From Candidatus Dechloromonas phosphoritropha (GTDB taxonomy: Bacteria; Pseudomonadota; Gammaproteobacteria; Burkholderiales; Rhodocyclaceae): a DNA stretch of 64,000 nucleotides. The position numbers and the translations under genes are program-made. The DNA is taken from contig JADKGN010000004.1 in the NCBI GenBank assembly GCA_016722705.1, forward strand, positions 124,001-188,000. The letters run 5' to 3'. This document shows, in pieces, positions 54,979-63,400 of this stretch (positions are counted from its first letter, which is position 1; each line of letters opens with the position of its first letter). The notes beneath the pieces are model-generated. The model ran no database searches and was not told where the DNA came from. It saw nothing but the letters and a program-made list of their open reading frames with translations.

Positions 54979-56544
54979 ATGCGCCAGAAGATGCTGCAAA
55001 CGTTTGCCGGCCTGGCAATCGCCCTTACCATGAACCTTGGCCACGGGGCCAATCTACCGGCGGACCTGCCGGAACTGAATATCGATATCAAGCAGACCAC
55101 CGTCTCCGGCATTTCATCCGGTGCTTTCATGGCGGTGCAAGTCGGCGTCGCCAAGTCGGCGTCGGTTAAGGGCGTGGCAATCACCGCCGGCGGCCCCTAC
55201 TTCTGTGCGCTTCAATCATCCTTTGGTGGATCCGCTTCGACCATCGCCATGGGCCGCTGCATGCAGGGCGACCCCATGATTCCGACGCGGCCGATTACCT
55301 CCGACGACCTCAAGCAAATGGAACGTGCGGCCCGCGACTGGTCAGCGAAGGGCATGATTGACCCAGTCAGCAACCTGGAGAACCAGGCCGTGTGGGTATT
55401 TCACGGCTATAACGACGGCGTCGTCAAGCGGCCAGTCTCGCAAGCCCTGGTGGACTGGTACGGCCGTTTCACACCGAAGAGCCAGATTTTCCACAAGGAC
55501 AGCCTGAACGCCGCCCATGCACAGATTTCCGCGGCTTGCAGCGGCTCAGGCTCGTCTTCGTGCAACCTTTGCCCAACCACCGGCGGCAAGTTCATCAACA
55601 TCTGTGGCGACCAACCGCCCGTCAGCGGTCAGTTGTACGACGCCGCCGGCGCCGCCCTGCAATTGTTCTATGGCCCGCTCGCCCGCACCGAGAGCAGCAA
55701 GCTGAGCACCAAGCCTCTGGCCTTCAGCCAAGTGCCCTACCTCAAGCAGCGCGATGGCACGCCGGTCGACAAGCCGGACGACATCGCGATGGGCGAGACC
55801 GGCTATGTCTATGTGCCCGAGTCGTGCAAGGCCGGCCAGCGCTGCCGCCTGCACATCGTCTTCCATGGCTGTATGCAAAGCGCCGCCACACTAGGCACCG
55901 ACTTCGTCGACAACGCCGGCGTGAATGAATGGGCCGATGCCAACAATATCGTCGTGCTCTATCCCCAATCCATACCTACCCTGGGTATGCGGCTACCCAT
56001 CAACCCCAATGGTTGCTGGGACTGGTGGGGCTATAACGACACTCAGGACATGAGCACCCTGGGCGCCAAGGCCGGCACTTACGCCACCAAGGATGGGGTG
56101 CAAATCGCTGCGGTCTGGCGCATGGTGGAAAAGCTGGCGAACAAGAGTTCGGCTACGACCCCGGCCAGCATCGCCGGCCCGGTCACCCGCCTGATAGTGG
56201 TGGACAAAAGCGCCAACCAGGCCGTATTGCGCTGGCAAGCGGTGGAGAGCGCTTCCGGCTATCGCGTTTATCGTGCAAGGGCCGGTAAGACTCCGGCTGC
56301 CTTGGGCAAAGCCAGCAACCAGACTTTCCTGGTGGATGCCAGCCTTTCCCCTGCGACCCTCTACACCTACACGGTGCGCCCGGTCATCGGCGGCAAGGAA
56401 GGGGTGGGTTCAAACGAGGTCCGCGTCACTACCGCGCGCAAGCCGCCCGCATGCAATCCCTACTTCTCGATGGCTCTGGGGAAGCCGGTGAAACCGTTCC
56501 CTGGTGTGCCGACCGGCGTGCCGACTATGGACGTCTGTCAGTAA
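54979..56544 (+). CDS. Secreted polyhydroxybutyrate depolymerase with fibronectin III domain
   Basis: The ATG at 54979 gives 521 residues beginning with a Sec signal peptide (LQTFAGLAIALTMNLGHGA). The esterase domain has an N-terminal lipase box TVSGISSGAF (Ser46), later AVWVFHGYNDGVV (candidate catalytic Asp) and LHIVFHGCMQSAATLG with a conserved His. Several Cys pairs suggest disulfides. A fibronectin type III module follows (about 410-490, ANQAVLRWQAVESASGYRVYRA ... YTYTVRPVIGGKEG). This is the layout of extracellular PHB depolymerases, which hydrolyse the polyester to hydroxybutyrate. No separate substrate-binding domain is recognised. The gene stands alone between IS debris and a terminator. 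Confidence 0.88.
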   Translation: MRQKMLQTFAGLAIALTMNLGHGANLPADLPELNIDIKQTTVSGISSGAFMAVQVGVAKSASVKGVAITAGGPYFCALQSSFGGSASTIAMGRCMQGDPMIPTRPITSDDLKQMERAARDWSAKGMIDPVSNLENQAVWVFHGYNDGVVKRPVSQALVDWYGRFTPKSQIFHKDSLNAAHAQISAACSGSGSSSCNLCPTTGGKFINICGDQPPVSGQLYDAAGAALQLFYGPLARTESSKLSTKPLAFSQVPYLKQRDGTPVDKPDDIAMGETGYVYVPESCKAGQRCRLHIVFHGCMQSAATLGTDFVDNAGVNEWADANNIVVLYPQSIPTLGMRLPINPNGCWDWWGYNDTQDMSTLGAKAGTYATKDGVQIAAVWRMVEKLANKSSATTPASIAGPVTRLIVVDKSANQAVLRWQAVESASGYRVYRARAGKTPAALGKASNQTFLVDASLSPATLYTYTVRPVIGGKEGVGSNEVRVTTARKPPACNPYFSMALGKPVKPFPGVPTGVPTMDVCQ

Positions 56545-56595
56545 GCGCAAACATGGCTCGCGCTTGAGCAGCTATGTGGACACTCACTAACACTG

Positions 56596-56620
56596 CGGCC
56601 GCCCTCGGGGCGGCCGTTTT
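56596..56620 (+). terminator. Rho-independent terminator after the PHB depolymerase gene
   Basis: CGGCCGCCC (56596-56604) pairs with GGGCGGCCG (56608-56616), followed by TTTT, 52 bp after the stop codon. Confidence 0.85.
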
Positions 56621-56654
56621 CCTGTGTGGGTCGGAACTTATTCCGGAGCAAGCG

Positions 56655-56690
56655 AAAGGGGTCAGAGTGAATTGAAAAATCCAATTTACT
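56655..56690 (+). repeat. Degenerate copy of the GGGTCAGAGTGAATTG palindrome
   Basis: AAAGGGGTCAGAGTGAATTG at 56655-56674 matches the left arm of the palindrome at 2509-2562; the right arm has decayed to CCAATTTACTCATA. Same family, one arm intact. Confidence 0.65.
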
Positions 56691-56733
56691 CATATTTCTG
56701 TTTGACCTCGCGGTTGTGAGCATCGTGCTTCGC

Positions 56734-56925
56734 TCAGAACGGCACTTCGACCCTTGGCCAGACTGCGTTGATCGCCCGCCGGAAATCGCCCTGGATGCGC
56801 GTCAGCGCGGTGTCGTTGTCCGCCTCGAAACGCCAGACGACGACCGGGGTGGTGTAGGACTGCCACGAGGCTGGGTGGCGGGAATGTCGCGGTCGACCGG
56901 TCAAAAGACCTGAAAACGGGCCCAC
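56734..56925 (-). CDS. Small hypothetical protein (63 residues), possible fragment
   Basis: The minus-strand frame ends PVVVWRFEADNDTALTRIQG then DFRRAINAVWPRVEVPF. The second half looks protein-like (amphipathic helix and a proline/valine end). It lies 13 bp downstream of, and on the same strand as, the next small gene, so the two may form a unit, for example a toxin-antitoxin-like pair. No ribosome-binding site is convincing and the gene could be a remnant. Confidence 0.35.
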   Translation of the reverse strand: MGPFSGLLTGRPRHSRHPASWQSYTTPVVVWRFEADNDTALTRIQGDFRRAINAVWPRVEVPF

Positions 56926-56938
56926 CGAGCGATGATCC

Positions 56939-57220
56939 TCACTTCGCTTTGATGAGTGCCCCGGAGATCAGTTCCGCCATGAAAACGTTGATTCCGCCTT
57001 CATGCGCACCCCCGCGCTCATGAAGTTGCTTCACCAGATCCGCCGGCAGCTTGCAGGCAAAGGGGACCTGCCCGGATTCCCGATCCAGCCGGCGCTGCTC
57101 ACGCCTATCCACGACGCTGGATGCACCCGCCGCAAAGCGATTCGGGCTACCGCCTGCCCCCAGTTTGCCATTGATCTTGAGACCACGATTCTTCTCGAGA
57201 TCTGTCCTCTTCATAGTCAT
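56939..57220 (-). CDS. Small basic protein, possible RHH-type antitoxin-like
   Basis: The ATG at 57220 follows AAGGAA with 5-base spacing and gives 93 residues. The sequence MTMKRTDLEKNRGLKINGKL, then RFAAGASSVVDRREQRRLDR and VPFACKLPADLVKQLHERG ends in FMAELISGALIKAK. The C-terminal half (a beta strand followed by two helices, LPADLVKQLHERGGAHEGGINVFMAELI) resembles small ribbon-helix-helix proteins. The function is unknown; a DNA-binding antitoxin is one possibility given the small gene downstream. It sits just beyond an IS-truncated PEP-CTERM gene on the same strand. Confidence 0.6.
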   Translation of the reverse strand: MTMKRTDLEKNRGLKINGKLGAGGSPNRFAAGASSVVDRREQRRLDRESGQVPFACKLPADLVKQLHERGGAHEGGINVFMAELISGALIKAK

Positions 57221-57267
57221 TTGGATTCCTTGCTTTTTCAGGGCGGAGAAAATACCGCCGGCAGACA

Positions 57268-57522
57268 TTATCGCCCGACAAGAGCGCGGAGCATAAAAAA
57301 GCGCCACCGCAGCGGGGCTGATGGGTGACAACTGGGCGCGTAGGCCGCCTGGTGCCAGGTCACGACAATGCCGATCAGGCCGATGGCCAGCAACAACAGA
57401 GTTTCGGGCTCGGGAATTTCGGCCAGCGCCGGCCGTGCTATCAACTCATGGCCCTGAGTCGTTGGGTGGATGCCGTTCCAGAACAGGTGGTCCATGGGAT
57501 CAGCGATACAGGTTGGACTCAT
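57268..57522 (-). pseudogene. C-terminus of a PEP-CTERM-anchored SGNH/GDSL hydrolase, cut by an IS
   Basis: On the minus strand the frame reads SPTCIADPMDHLFWNGIHPT, TQGHELIARPALAE, then IPEPETLLLLAIGLIGIVVTW and a tail. FWNGIHPTTQGH carries the last catalytic Asp/His block of SGNH (GDSL) esterases, and IPEPETLLLLAIGLIGIVV is a PEP-CTERM sorting signal recognised by exosortase. The 5' part of the gene is missing: the sequence changes at about 57523, the end of the IS1380-like element. Confidence 0.7.
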
Positions 57523-58950
57523 CCTAAAAACCGCAGTTAGCCGATTCCATTCGCATGATTTGCGAGTAATCGGCGAGATTGAGGCGGTCCGACGCCGGCC
57601 AGGGTGCGCTTGAAATGATCGCAGACGAGGTTCCAGACGGTGGTCAAGTTCAACTGCTCCGCAGCGCATGCTGCCCAAGCCTGAAGTTGCGCTGAGACAC
57701 GTTGCAGAACCTCACGGGCCTGGCCGAAATGCGCGTGCAAACCAGTGAGGGTGATCGTCGTCTGTCCGGCATGCTCGGTTTTGCGGCCGACCGCGGACAT
57801 CAACCACGGCCTGCTGGTGATGGCCTCGCGGCGGACCTCCGGGTTGGCCAGTCGGACGAAGAGACTCCAGCAGTTGTCCCACGGGGACTTCCTTTGGTCG
57901 TAGATGAGCGCCACCGCTCTTGCCGAGAGCTGGCAACGATGCAGGTCGTGCGTCGTGAATCCACCCCATCCCCACTGATTCTTCAGTTCGTCGAAGGCGT
58001 TCTCCGCATCGGCCCGATCTCGATAGAGTTGCCCCAGCGAAAGAATCTCGTGATCGAGGTTGGTGACCAGGACGGCATACTCGTAGCCTGTCGCTTGTTT
58101 GCCGGTCTTGCGGTCGGTCTCGACAAAGCCGAGCAGTCCTTGACCATCGTCCTCCTGAGCAATCATCATTGCGCCCTTGAGGGGACGGCGCAGAATCACC
58201 ACCCGTCGAGACGCCTTCCACCCGGACAGGCTCAGACGGCCGTCCTTGCCTTCCCATCCCTGACCTGCATCGGTCCAGCCGGTTTCCCAGAAGACACGCT
58301 CAATGTGGCGCTTGACGTTCTTCGACAGGCGCAGCTTGAAGAGGTAAGGCTGCCCCCGCTCTTCCAGCGGCGCGATGAAGGGATCGGAGCCGAAGCCGCA
58401 ATCGCCGCGAACCATCTTGGGGCGCCGCTTGGGTGGCAGGGCATCCAGAATTCTCAGCAGACCCGGCAGACTGTGACTGCCCGAGTGTTCGTCACCCGCC
58501 TTGACCTCGGCGCCAACGACCAACCGCAGGCCGGCCATGAGGTAGGTGTGATCGGTGTGCGAGGGACGCCCTGGTTTCTTCGGGTTGTAGGAGACGACCG
58601 CCCCTTCCTGCTTGCCGTAGAGGGGCTTCACGGTGGTGTCGACATCGAAAATCCAGGGTGCATCGAGCAATGGCGCCGTGCTCTCGTTCAGGTGTCCGTC
58701 CAGCCAGGCGACGCCTTCGGCTTCTGGGGTTGCCGCCAATGCCCGACGCAGCGCATCTTCGCTGATCACTTTCCTCATGCCCAGGAGCCCTGGATTGACG
58801 CCGTCGCAGCGGATCGCGGTGACGTGCGAGTAGCGTCTGTGACCCGAAAGGATCGACAGCATCCAGGTGCCAAACACTTCAGCTTTGCTCGGTGCGTTCG
58901 GACTGACGTATGGCAGCGGATAGTCTTCCTGCCAGCCCGACCACAGTCTA
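57523..58950 (-). mobile_element. IS1380-like element, 5' truncated
   Basis: The element end is placed at about 57523 where the PEP-CTERM gene breaks off (CCTAAAAACCGCAG); its other side is cut at 58950 by the IS630 element. Only one end and most of one transposase gene remain. Confidence 0.6.
57537..58950 (-). pseudogene. IS1380-like transposase, N-terminally truncated
   Basis: The native sequence begins at RLWSGWQEDYPLPYVSPNAP; the preceding codons, including the ATG at 58964, are supplied by the IS630 end. The DDE domain is intact: APWIFDVDTTVKPLYGKQEG (first Asp), KMVRGDCGFGSD (second Asp), YRDRADAENAFDELKNQWGWGGFTTHDL (Glu region). GYNPKKPGRPSH-like and YLFKLRLSKNVKR motifs fit the group. 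About 470 residues remain; the start of the original protein is missing. Confidence 0.8.
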
Positions 58951-59028
58951 GTAGTACGTTCCATTAATATATTTACAAACGTGCCGTTAATTGCCATGAT
59001 TGTCTTAGCATTTGACGTGGAGGTGATC

Positions 59029-59562
59029 ATGGGGCGGACAAGCGGGCGAGCAGCACTGTTGCTGACAGACGAGCAGAGGTCCAGGTTGTCTGAATTGGCG
59101 GCGTCGCGAACGGCGCCGTTGCGCGAAGTGGAGCGTGCCGGCGTGCTGCTCAAATACGCGCAGGGCGTATCGATCACCGAGATTCAGCGGCAGTTGGGCG
59201 TCAGCCGGCCGATGATCTACAAATGCATCGACAAGGCGCTTGCGGCGGGCATTCAAGCCGGATTGAAGGATGCCTACCACCGGCCTCACGCCCCGGAGAT
59301 TACTGAGGAGGCCAAGGCTTGGGTGGTCAGCGTAGCGTGCACCAAACCAAGGGAGTTTGGACTGGCTGCGGAGTTGTGGAGCATCTCGGCGCTGGCCCGC
59401 CATGTGGCCGAACAGGCAGCGGCATCGGGCTTCCCACGGCTTGCCGGTGCGGGCAAGAGCACGGTCTGGCGGATTCTTGATGCAAACCACAACTCAAACC
59501 CCACAAGATCACCTACTATCTGGAGAAACGGGATCCCGACTTCGACCGGAAGATGCATGAGG
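59029..59562 (+). pseudogene. IS630-family transposase, N-terminal half
   Basis: The ATG at 59029 has GGAGG 6 bases before it. The frame reads SRLSELAASRTAPLREVERAGVLL, the first helix-turn-helix GVSITEIQRQLGVSRPMIYK and then AELWSISALARHVAEQA, as in IS630 transposases. At about 59487 one base appears to be missing: from there the correct continuation LKPHKITYYLEKRDPDFDRK lies in another frame, up to the IS66 insertion point. The gene is thus dead twice, by frameshift and by insertion. Confidence 0.8.
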
Positions 59563-59593
59563 GTAACCGGCAACTACGCGGCGTCGAGCGCCC

Positions 59594-61173
59594 CTACTTC
59601 GGCAACGCGTACAAAGGCGAGCGCAGCGGGTTCTGAGCGAACAGTTCTTTCCAGACCCGTGGCGTGAGTTCATGGACGCGGTCGGCGGGGTGCTCGGCGA
59701 CGCGCTGCAGGACATCGACGAGATAATCGTAGGGGTCGATCTGATGCAGCCGACAGGTAACGATCAGGCTCTGGATGATCCCGACCTGCCTGGCGCCGAA
59801 CTCCGTCCAGCAGAACAGCCAGGAGCGGCGCCCCATGGGGAATCACCCGCAGGGCGCGTTCGAGGTGATTGGTGTCGATCGGCACGTCCGGGTCGGCGAG
59901 GAAGACCTCCAGTCCCCATCGTCGATCGCGCGCGTAGGCCAGCACCCTGGTCAGCGGATTGCGCGGTAACAGCCCCTGCGCCGCGAAGCGTTCGCCAACC
60001 CAGGCGAAGAAACGCTCGACGATCGGTTTGGCATGCTCCAGACGATAGTCGCGCTTCCCTTGCACCGGTGAGCTTTTGCTCGCGGATGCGCTCTTCGACC
60101 TGATACAGGTCCCCAATGAGCGCGAGTGCCTGCGCTGCCGCTTCTGGTTCCGCGTCTTGCGCGTCAAAGAACTTACGACGCGTGTGCGCCCAGCATTGGG
60201 CGTGCGTGATCCCGATCTGCGCCGCGTAATGACTGTAGGCCTGATAGCCGTCCGACAACAGCACCGCGCCTTCGGCGGCGGTCAGTCCGAGGGCCGCCTC
60301 GACGTGCTTGAACTCGCGACTGGCGAAGAAGGGGAAACAGATTTCGTCGCCTTCGCCATACACCGGCCAGAAGTACGCCGCTTTCAGCTTGCCGGGTGCG
60401 CCCTGTCCGGCCTTGATCGGCGTCTCGTCCATCGCCTTGACGCGCGAGCTGCGGATCGAGGCAAACTGCGCCTCGTAGATCGGTTCGAGCAGAGTGATGC
60501 CCTGTTGCCCGATCTGCGTCAGCCACGGCCGGCTGACGGTGATTCCCGCATCGGCCAGGCGTTGATGCTGGCGATACAGTGGCAGGTGGTAGGCAAATTT
60601 GTCAATCAGCAGTCCGGCGACGAAGCTGACGTCGGCCCGGCTGCCCTCAATGACACCGGCCGGCGCGTTGGCGCAGACCAGTGTCTGGTTACTCTTGAGC
60701 TTGATTACCGGCCGGCGATACTTGATCACCACGTAGCTACCCGGCCGTTGCGCCAGGCGATAGCTGTCCTTGTGGCTGATGACCTCGTAGTCCTCGGGAG
60801 AGAGGCCTTCGACTTCCGGCGCGGTGAGCTCGACGACTTCGACTGGGACGCGGTTCTCGTCGAAGAAGGGCACGCTTTCGTCACTGGGACGCTTGCTGGT
60901 CGGCTGACGGGTATGCGCGGCGACGGGGCGACCTGGTGACTCAGAACCTGGTGGGGGCGTCGGGAACTCGCCGAGACTCAGTTGGCCGCTCGGCGTGACG
61001 TCGATGCGTCGTTCGCTTTTCTGGCCGAAGATCTGGCGCTTGAACCAGTCGATTTGTTGCTTCAGTGCGGTGATTTCAGCAGACAGCGTCTGGCACAGAT
61101 CCAGCACCTCTTGCGGGCACAATGCCGCGGCTTGTTCGAGGTTGTAAACCGTCTGGTAACGTGCTGAATCCAT
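59594..61173 (-). pseudogene. tnpC: IS66 transposase TnpC, two frameshifts
   Basis: The N-terminal 380 residues are in one frame (61173 to about 60065): the leucine-rich start, IDWFKRQIFGQKSERR, the zinc-finger-like region and CWAHTRRKFFDAQDAEPEAA are typical of TnpC. The continuation RDYRLEHAKPIVERFFAWVG ... IDTNHLERALRVIP lies in a second frame (to about 59830), and WLFCWTEFGARQVGIIQSLI ... ELFAQNPLRSPLY in a third, ending at 59594. Two separate small indels therefore disrupt the gene; the element cannot move on its own. Confidence 0.85.
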
Positions 61174-61182
61174 GCGTGCATT

Positions 61183-61560
61183 TTAACACAAGCCGCTGTT
61201 TTGAAGCGTTTTTATGGGCGCTCCAGAGGCGTGATAACGCTTCTTCCGGCGTCCCGGCTCGATCCCTTCGAGGAGCAGTTTCAGACCGGTCCAGTCGATT
61301 TCGCACGTGCGCACTTTATCCCAGTTGGCGACGAAACGGCCTTCTTCGAGACGCTTGGCCCACAGGCAGAAGCCGCTGCGATCCCAGTAGAGCACCTTCA
61401 CCTGAGTGCCACGGCGATTGAAGAAGACGAAGAGCTGGCCGCTCAGCGGGTCCTGACCGAGGACATGACGGGTGATCGCGTACAGACCGTCGAAGGATTT
61501 GCGCAGGTCGACCGGCTGGCCATAGACTTGGACGCGGATTTGGCCTTCAGGGAAAAACAT
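61183..61560 (-). CDS. tnpB: IS66 accessory protein TnpB
   Basis: The ATG at 61560 overlaps the tnpA stop and gives 125 residues: MFFPEGQIRVQVYGQPVDLR, KSFDGLYAITRHVLGQDPLS, FVFFNRRGTQVKVLYWDRSGFCLWAKRLE and a basic end. This is the conserved TnpB of IS66 elements (PF05717), required together with TnpA and TnpC for transposition. It appears intact. Confidence 0.92.
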   Translation of the reverse strand: MFFPEGQIRVQVYGQPVDLRKSFDGLYAITRHVLGQDPLSGQLFVFFNRRGTQVKVLYWDRSGFCLWAKRLEEGRFVANWDKVRTCEIDWTGLKLLLEGIEPGRRKKRYHASGAPIKTLQNSGLC

Positions 61561-61868
61561 CAGCGGCGCTCCAGCTGCAGGATCAGGCCGCCGCCGAGGT
61601 CGAGGGTGAGGTGGAAACGAGCGGGCGTCGCCGTGGTTGTGCTCAGAGGGCCGACGTCGACGAAGGTGGCCGGCTGGCCGCTGGCCTTGTCCTGACTGTC
61701 GAGGGCGATGCCCAGACGTGTGCGCCAGCGATGGAAGCTGGTATCGCTGATCCCTTCGCGTTTGCAGAAGGTCGCAACGTTCAAACCGCTGCCCGGAAAT
61801 CGCGACAGCAACGCCTCCCATTCGCTCGCGCTACGCCGCACCCGCGACCCTTCCCCTGCCTTGGCCAT
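61560..61868 (-). CDS. tnpA: IS66 accessory protein TnpA
   Basis: The 102-residue product has an N-terminal helix-turn-helix: EWEALLSRFPGSGLNVATFC then KREGISDTSFHRWRTRLG, followed by a beta-rich tail (FHLTLDLGGGLILQLERR). This is the typical TnpA of IS66. It overlaps tnpB by one base and lies at the left of the minus-strand operon. Confidence 0.9.
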   Translation of the reverse strand: MAKAGEGSRVRRSASEWEALLSRFPGSGLNVATFCKREGISDTSFHRWRTRLGIALDSQDKASGQPATFVDVGPLSTTTATPARFHLTLDLGGGLILQLERR

Positions 61869-61957
61869 CCTGGCCTCCTCCGCGTTTCGTGATTCGAGGA
61901 GGACATTGTCGACAGCACGATCGGCGCTGGAAAGAACGCCGCAGAGTTACCGGTTAC

Positions 61958-62573
61958 GCATGAGGTGCTGATGGTCTACCGGGACGTTTCCCTCTACACC
62001 GAAGGCGCCGTTCATGATGGACGGCCGAACCCGATTTACACGGTCAGTGTCGATGAAAAGCCCGGCGTTCAAGCGATTGGCTTGACGGCGCCTGACCGGC
62101 CACCGGTTCCCGGCAAAGCACCGACGGTGAGTCGGGATTACGAGTACGTCCGCCATGGAACCGTATCGATCCTGGCCGGCATCGACTTGCACGCCGGCCA
62201 TGTGTTTGCCCAGGTTGAAGATCGGCACCGCAGTTGCGAATTCATCGGTTTGCTCCGTTCAATCGATGCGTACTACCCGCCGGAGGCCATTATCCGTGTC
62301 GTCCTCGACAATCACTCGGCCCACATCTCGAAAGAGACGATGGCTTACTTGGCGACGCGACCCGGACGTTTCGAGTATGTTCATACACCCAAGCATGGTT
62401 CTTGGCTCAACTTGATCGAATGCGCTTTCTCGAAAATGGCCCGGACCTTCCTCCGCCATATCCGCGTCGCCTCGATTCATGAACTCAAAGCGCGCATCCT
62501 GAAAGGTATCGATGAAATGAACGCCACCCCAGTTGTCTTTCGCTGGAAGAAATTCGACCTCGAAATCGCATAA
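61958..62573 (+). pseudogene. IS630-family transposase, C-terminal half
   Basis: Beyond the second copy of the octamer the frame continues HEVLMVYRDVSLYTEG with the DDE catalytic core: YTVSVDEKPGVQAIG (first Asp), IIRVVLDNHSAHISKET (second Asp) and HTPKHGSWLNLIECAFSKMA (Glu), ending at 62573. Joined to the first half and corrected for the one-base shift it would give a normal IS630 transposase of about 385 residues. Confidence 0.85.
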
Positions 62574-62604
62574 TACGTAATTATATTGATGGAACGATAT
62601 ACTA

Positions 62605-62814
62605 GTCGGTCACAATCATCAGGTGCTTGTCCACGGATAGGGTATCGAGCGGCGGGTAGATACGCTCACGATAGTCTTTGACATGCGCGGTGACGAGCGC
62701 AGCGATTTCCGCATCGCCCAGTACGCGACTGAAGACGCCGTCTCGCGGGTTGGTAAATTGTTGGCGTAGTGCCATCGCACCGCGCCGTAATCGAGCAGCT
62801 TTACTATCCTTCAT
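62605..62814 (-). pseudogene. IS4-family transposase, N-terminal remnant
   Basis: The ATG at 62814 starts MKDSKAARLRRGAMALRQQF, then TNPRDGVFSRVLGDAEIAAL and VTAHVKDYRERIYPPLDTL, the conserved N-terminal region of a group of IS4 transposases, the part missing from the truncated IS4 gene at 51664-52842. The last 11 codons before the IS630 boundary (SVDKHLMIVTD) are not recognised. Confidence 0.65.
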
Positions 62815-62856
62815 TCGGGCTGACCTCGCTGCAGTTTGCCGTTCGTTTCGCAACAA

Positions 62857-63400
62857 AAGCTTACCGCTTCGGGCTGTCAGCCCCTTACTTTACTGACCAG
62901 CTATCGGCTTAAACTTGTGACATGAGAGTGAGATCTCATTAACCATTATCTGGGTGAGCCGACCTCACCGCCACGCCTGATGCCGGCACGCGCGCAGCCG
63001 CTGTGGGAGATCGCGGGCGTCGCGCCGGACGAGAGCGATCCGCAAGCGCAACCTGCACCGGAACATGCCGCGAAGCAAATCCTTGGCGGGACGAGTTCGA
63101 TCAGCGCATCGCGTGGTCGGGCAACAGACGAACAGACGTCGCTCGTCGGGTGGCCTCAGGCACAGACAACGTGCATGCAGTGGCGGGCCGTTCAGGTTCC
63201 TTCGACACAAGTTCCCAGATTGACTACGACTGAAACGCAAGAGATACTGTGAAGGTGGCCTTGAATTTCCTATCCTTGTCCCTCAGCGAGGGTGAGGAAT
63301 ACCCCAAGCGATTTAGACGTCATGGGCGACCCTGCCCACGCTTGACCGTTCGGAAGTGGGGTGCAAAAGTGCGCCGGTCGGCTGCGCTTCGGAGACCCAT
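62857..63400. other. Non-coding region between IS debris and nspC
   Basis: No gene is supported on either strand in about 540 bases. A short inverted repeat GGTGAG...CTCACC occurs near 62952-62970. The nspC promoter presumably lies in 63240-63390. Confidence 0.5.

Larger units (their letters stand above)
59563..61957 (-). mobile_element. IS66-family element with 8-bp target duplication
   Basis: The ends read GTAACCGGCAACTACGCGGC (59563 onward) and GTAACCGGTAACTCTGCGGC (complement, from 61957), a near-perfect terminal inverted repeat. Both sides are flanked by the identical octamer GCATGAGG (59555-59562 and 61958-61965), the 8-bp duplication typical of IS66. The element is 2395 bp and encodes tnpA, tnpB and a damaged tnpC on the minus strand. 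Confidence 0.93.
58951..62602 (+). mobile_element. IS630-family element, interrupted by an IS66 element
   Basis: Terminal inverted repeats are visible: GTAGTACGTTCCATTAATAT at 58951-58970 and, on the other strand, GTATATCGTTCCATCAATAT starting at 62602. Both ends are flanked by TA (58949-58950 and 62603-62604), the target duplication expected for IS630. The transposase gene is split by the IS66 element at 59563-61957. Confidence 0.85.
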
